64,000 bases of DNA from Lyophyllum atratum (taxonomy: Eukaryota; Basidiomycota; Agaricomycetes; Agaricales; Lyophyllaceae): positions 1,302,001-1,366,000 of the forward strand of contig JACGCN010000004.1 of NCBI GenBank assembly GCA_014905825.1, in the 5' to 3' direction. The position numbers were made by a program, and so were the translations under genes. Below the pieces are notes generated by a model. That model ran no database searches and had not been told where the DNA came from. It was given only the letters and a program-made list of their open reading frames with translations. How positions within the stretch are numbered: position 1 is the first letter of the stretch; each line of letters begins with the position of its first letter. This document shows, in pieces, positions 62,101 to 64,000 of the stretch.

Positions 62101-64000
62101 GTATGCCTTCATGTAGGCTTGTCTCAGCTAACGTGGCGTATTCAGGTGCCCGCTTCGGCTCATTTGTTTGCATTGTGCATAACGAAAGGCAAGGTCCCAA
62201 GAACCATGCTCATCCAGCCGCCCATATGCATTCAGTCTGACTCTTTTGTCCTCGCCCCAGAACGACTGGTTCTGATCGCCGGTGACATTCGTCCTTCTGA
62301 GATTCCAACCCCAGTTCCTCTGTCTCCACCATCCACCGTCACATCGCGATCTGACGCGGCGAAAGATTTCCTGCAGAGTGTCACTGCTCTGTGATTGTCG
62401 TATACTCGGTCGGAACTCCAGGAAAAACCCATGGACCTTAGTTATGCTAGAGTACACCCATGCATGCTCTGGTCAGGCCCAACACCACTTGTGGCCACCA
62501 GACCAACGCAATATTATCTCATGTTTCTCCTCGTGTTTTACAGCGTATCCATATGTGGTTCCGTCCCCATAATATCACATTGCTGCTGCAGTAACGGGCG
62601 AGAGGGTTAATCCACGGATGCAGCTGACAATCTACAATCAGCTTCATTTTTTCGACATGTGACCATGATCTCAGGTGGTGGCGCGAACTCATGGCAATGG
62701 CGAGGTCCGAGTCGACGCTGGATGATCCGCCTGGAACCTCATGCAGCTATATCCCCGCACCTCGATAAACCCGCGTCCGCCTCATGCAATTTGCTCTCGG
62801 AACTGATCCACCATGACCTGGAGATCGCAGGGTAGTGTCGTATCATAGGAACTCGTTATCACGGATACCGTCTCCCATCAATTATGAATTGGGACCAGCA
62901 AGGATCTACAAGTGTCAAGCAGCGATGGACCCATATGGATCCGCGTAGGTCCCTGCGCGCTCTCTACCACCCTACTGCCGATTCATGCTGTGCGGCCCAG
63001 ATTCTCCGGAATTCTCCCTGAACACTCACACAGCAGATAAGCATACTTCTGGCGCTTCGCGCTTTCCCGACGGACCGCCGCCAACTCGAACGGAATTGGT
63101 CTCGTTCTCTCTTTCCTCAAGCGCCAGAGGATCACCTGGGTCGCCCGACTGGCACTCGCGGCCTTCGTACCATGCGAGTATTCTTATACCTGTCGAAATG
63201 GCTAGTGCTTCCAAAACTATCCGAGCCTCCGACCCGAAATTGACCGAGTTGACTTACTGAGTGGACGTCCTGTCAAGCTGTCTCTTCCTCGAGCTATTTG
63301 GGTAGTTTAGGTGCTACAAGCCCTGCTGTTCAATTTTTCATCACCAGGCCCTCCAGCTCCTAACTGTTAAAAGTTGACACTTCATTTTGCAGATGTCACC
63401 AGGTGATATTCGTCACGGTATCGACAGACCATTCTACGTGGACAACAGTGTCGCAGACCATTTCATGGAACTCGTGGACCGTTCCCTGCTCCCAAGTTAT
63501 CGCTTATACCGGCAACTTTTTAATTTGGACTTCGACGGTAACTTCTTGTGTCGAGGCGACGCAGTTAATATCTGTAACTAGGTATAAATGTACCAAAGGC
63601 AAATCCTGTTCCGAGTTCGATAGTTCGGCGCAACGTATGAAACCCCAGTCCCTGTCACCTTATTGGTTATTAATATTTCCAACAGCTTTCTTAATGACCT
63701 CTGCACCCGCGATTCACGTACAGCATGTACAACATAAAAGTGTTCAGATATACATCACTCGCAAATTGCAAATACCTTTCAAATTTGAACATAGGCGTCG
63801 CATCGAATGTTGACGACCCCTAGAAGCCTCGTCTCCGGCTTTCTGTCCAGTTGGAGGCCACTTTAAAAACTTTAGATCCCCGGCATGGATACAGTACATA
63901 TGATCTGCGTGCGGACCCCCAGAACGCAAACCGAACAGAGGCTGTCTTCAAACATCACCCCCGATGTCCCGCATGCAATTTTGCGCCGCACGCCAGCGAC
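59126..64000. other. Gene-poor 4.9 kb at the right edge
   Basis: No frame here shows a recognisable domain, consistent exon joining or a signal peptide followed by a conserved fold. The longest frames (minus 60627-61097, plus 62074-62394, plus 63403-63813) look random in composition. I see no reverse transcriptase, transposase or long terminal repeat motif. Gene density elsewhere is one per about 2.4 kb, so this gap stands out. The promoter of the OGFr gene should lie at its left end. Confidence 0.5.

Overview
This is a gene-dense stretch of fungal nuclear DNA. Nearly every gene is broken by many introns of about 45-60 bases with GT-AG (twice GC-AG) borders. Gene spacing is tight, and the protein set (CBM1-tagged GH131, CE16 esterase, HGDFH-type SRPK-like kinase, F-box/leucine-rich proteins, VWA protein with a DxTxS MIDAS) points to a mushroom-forming basidiomycete (Agaricomycetes), probably a plant-litter or wood degrader. 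Species cannot be named from the sequence. I see no rRNA, no convincing tRNA, no CRISPR array and no intact transposon.

Layout. 1-5.2 kb: MSH5 (3' end outside the window) and prohibitin-2 on the minus strand, then a divergent PQ-loop vacuolar transporter. 6-9.2 kb: F-box protein facing a G-patch protein. 9.6-17.7 kb: a YPK/Gad8-type AGC kinase and a full-length ABCB transporter, divergent. 18-19.4 kb: VAP/Scs2. 19.8-24.2 kb: three extracytoplasmic enzymes together (CE16 esterase, membrane-anchored Cu/Zn superoxide dismutase, GH131-CBM1). 24.5-29.5 kb: a CSC1/OSCA-type channel. 30.1-33.4 kb: secreted dipeptidyl-peptidase 5. 33.7-36 kb: MRT4 and deoxyhypusine hydroxylase sharing a 99-base promoter. 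36.4-41.1 kb: SRPK-like kinase, GPATCH4-like protein, VWA protein. 41.4-46.1 kb: Miro/Gem1 and an F-box/WD40-like protein. 46.3-52.7 kb: SH3-RasGEF (Cdc25) and an unrecognised acidic coiled-coil protein. 52.8-59.1 kb: Erv46, Vps45, a GSKIP-domain protein and an OGFr-domain protein. 59.1-64 kb: no gene I can support.

Most genes are housekeeping: meiosis, mitochondria, secretory traffic (Scs2, Erv46, Vps45), signalling (Ypk, Ras GEF, SRPK) and translation (MRT4, DOHH). The functional grouping with most biological interest is the CE16/SOD/GH131 block, which could act together at the cell surface during plant cell-wall attack; that link is inference from position and predicted location. No clearly undescribed system was found. 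The best second-look items are the anchored SOD, the two GC-AG introns (one inside a cellulose-binding module), a probable frameshift in the OGFr-domain gene, a coding-on-coding antisense overlap, and a G-patch split by an insert carrying a SUMO-interaction-like motif. Exon borders were placed by eye and need transcript support.
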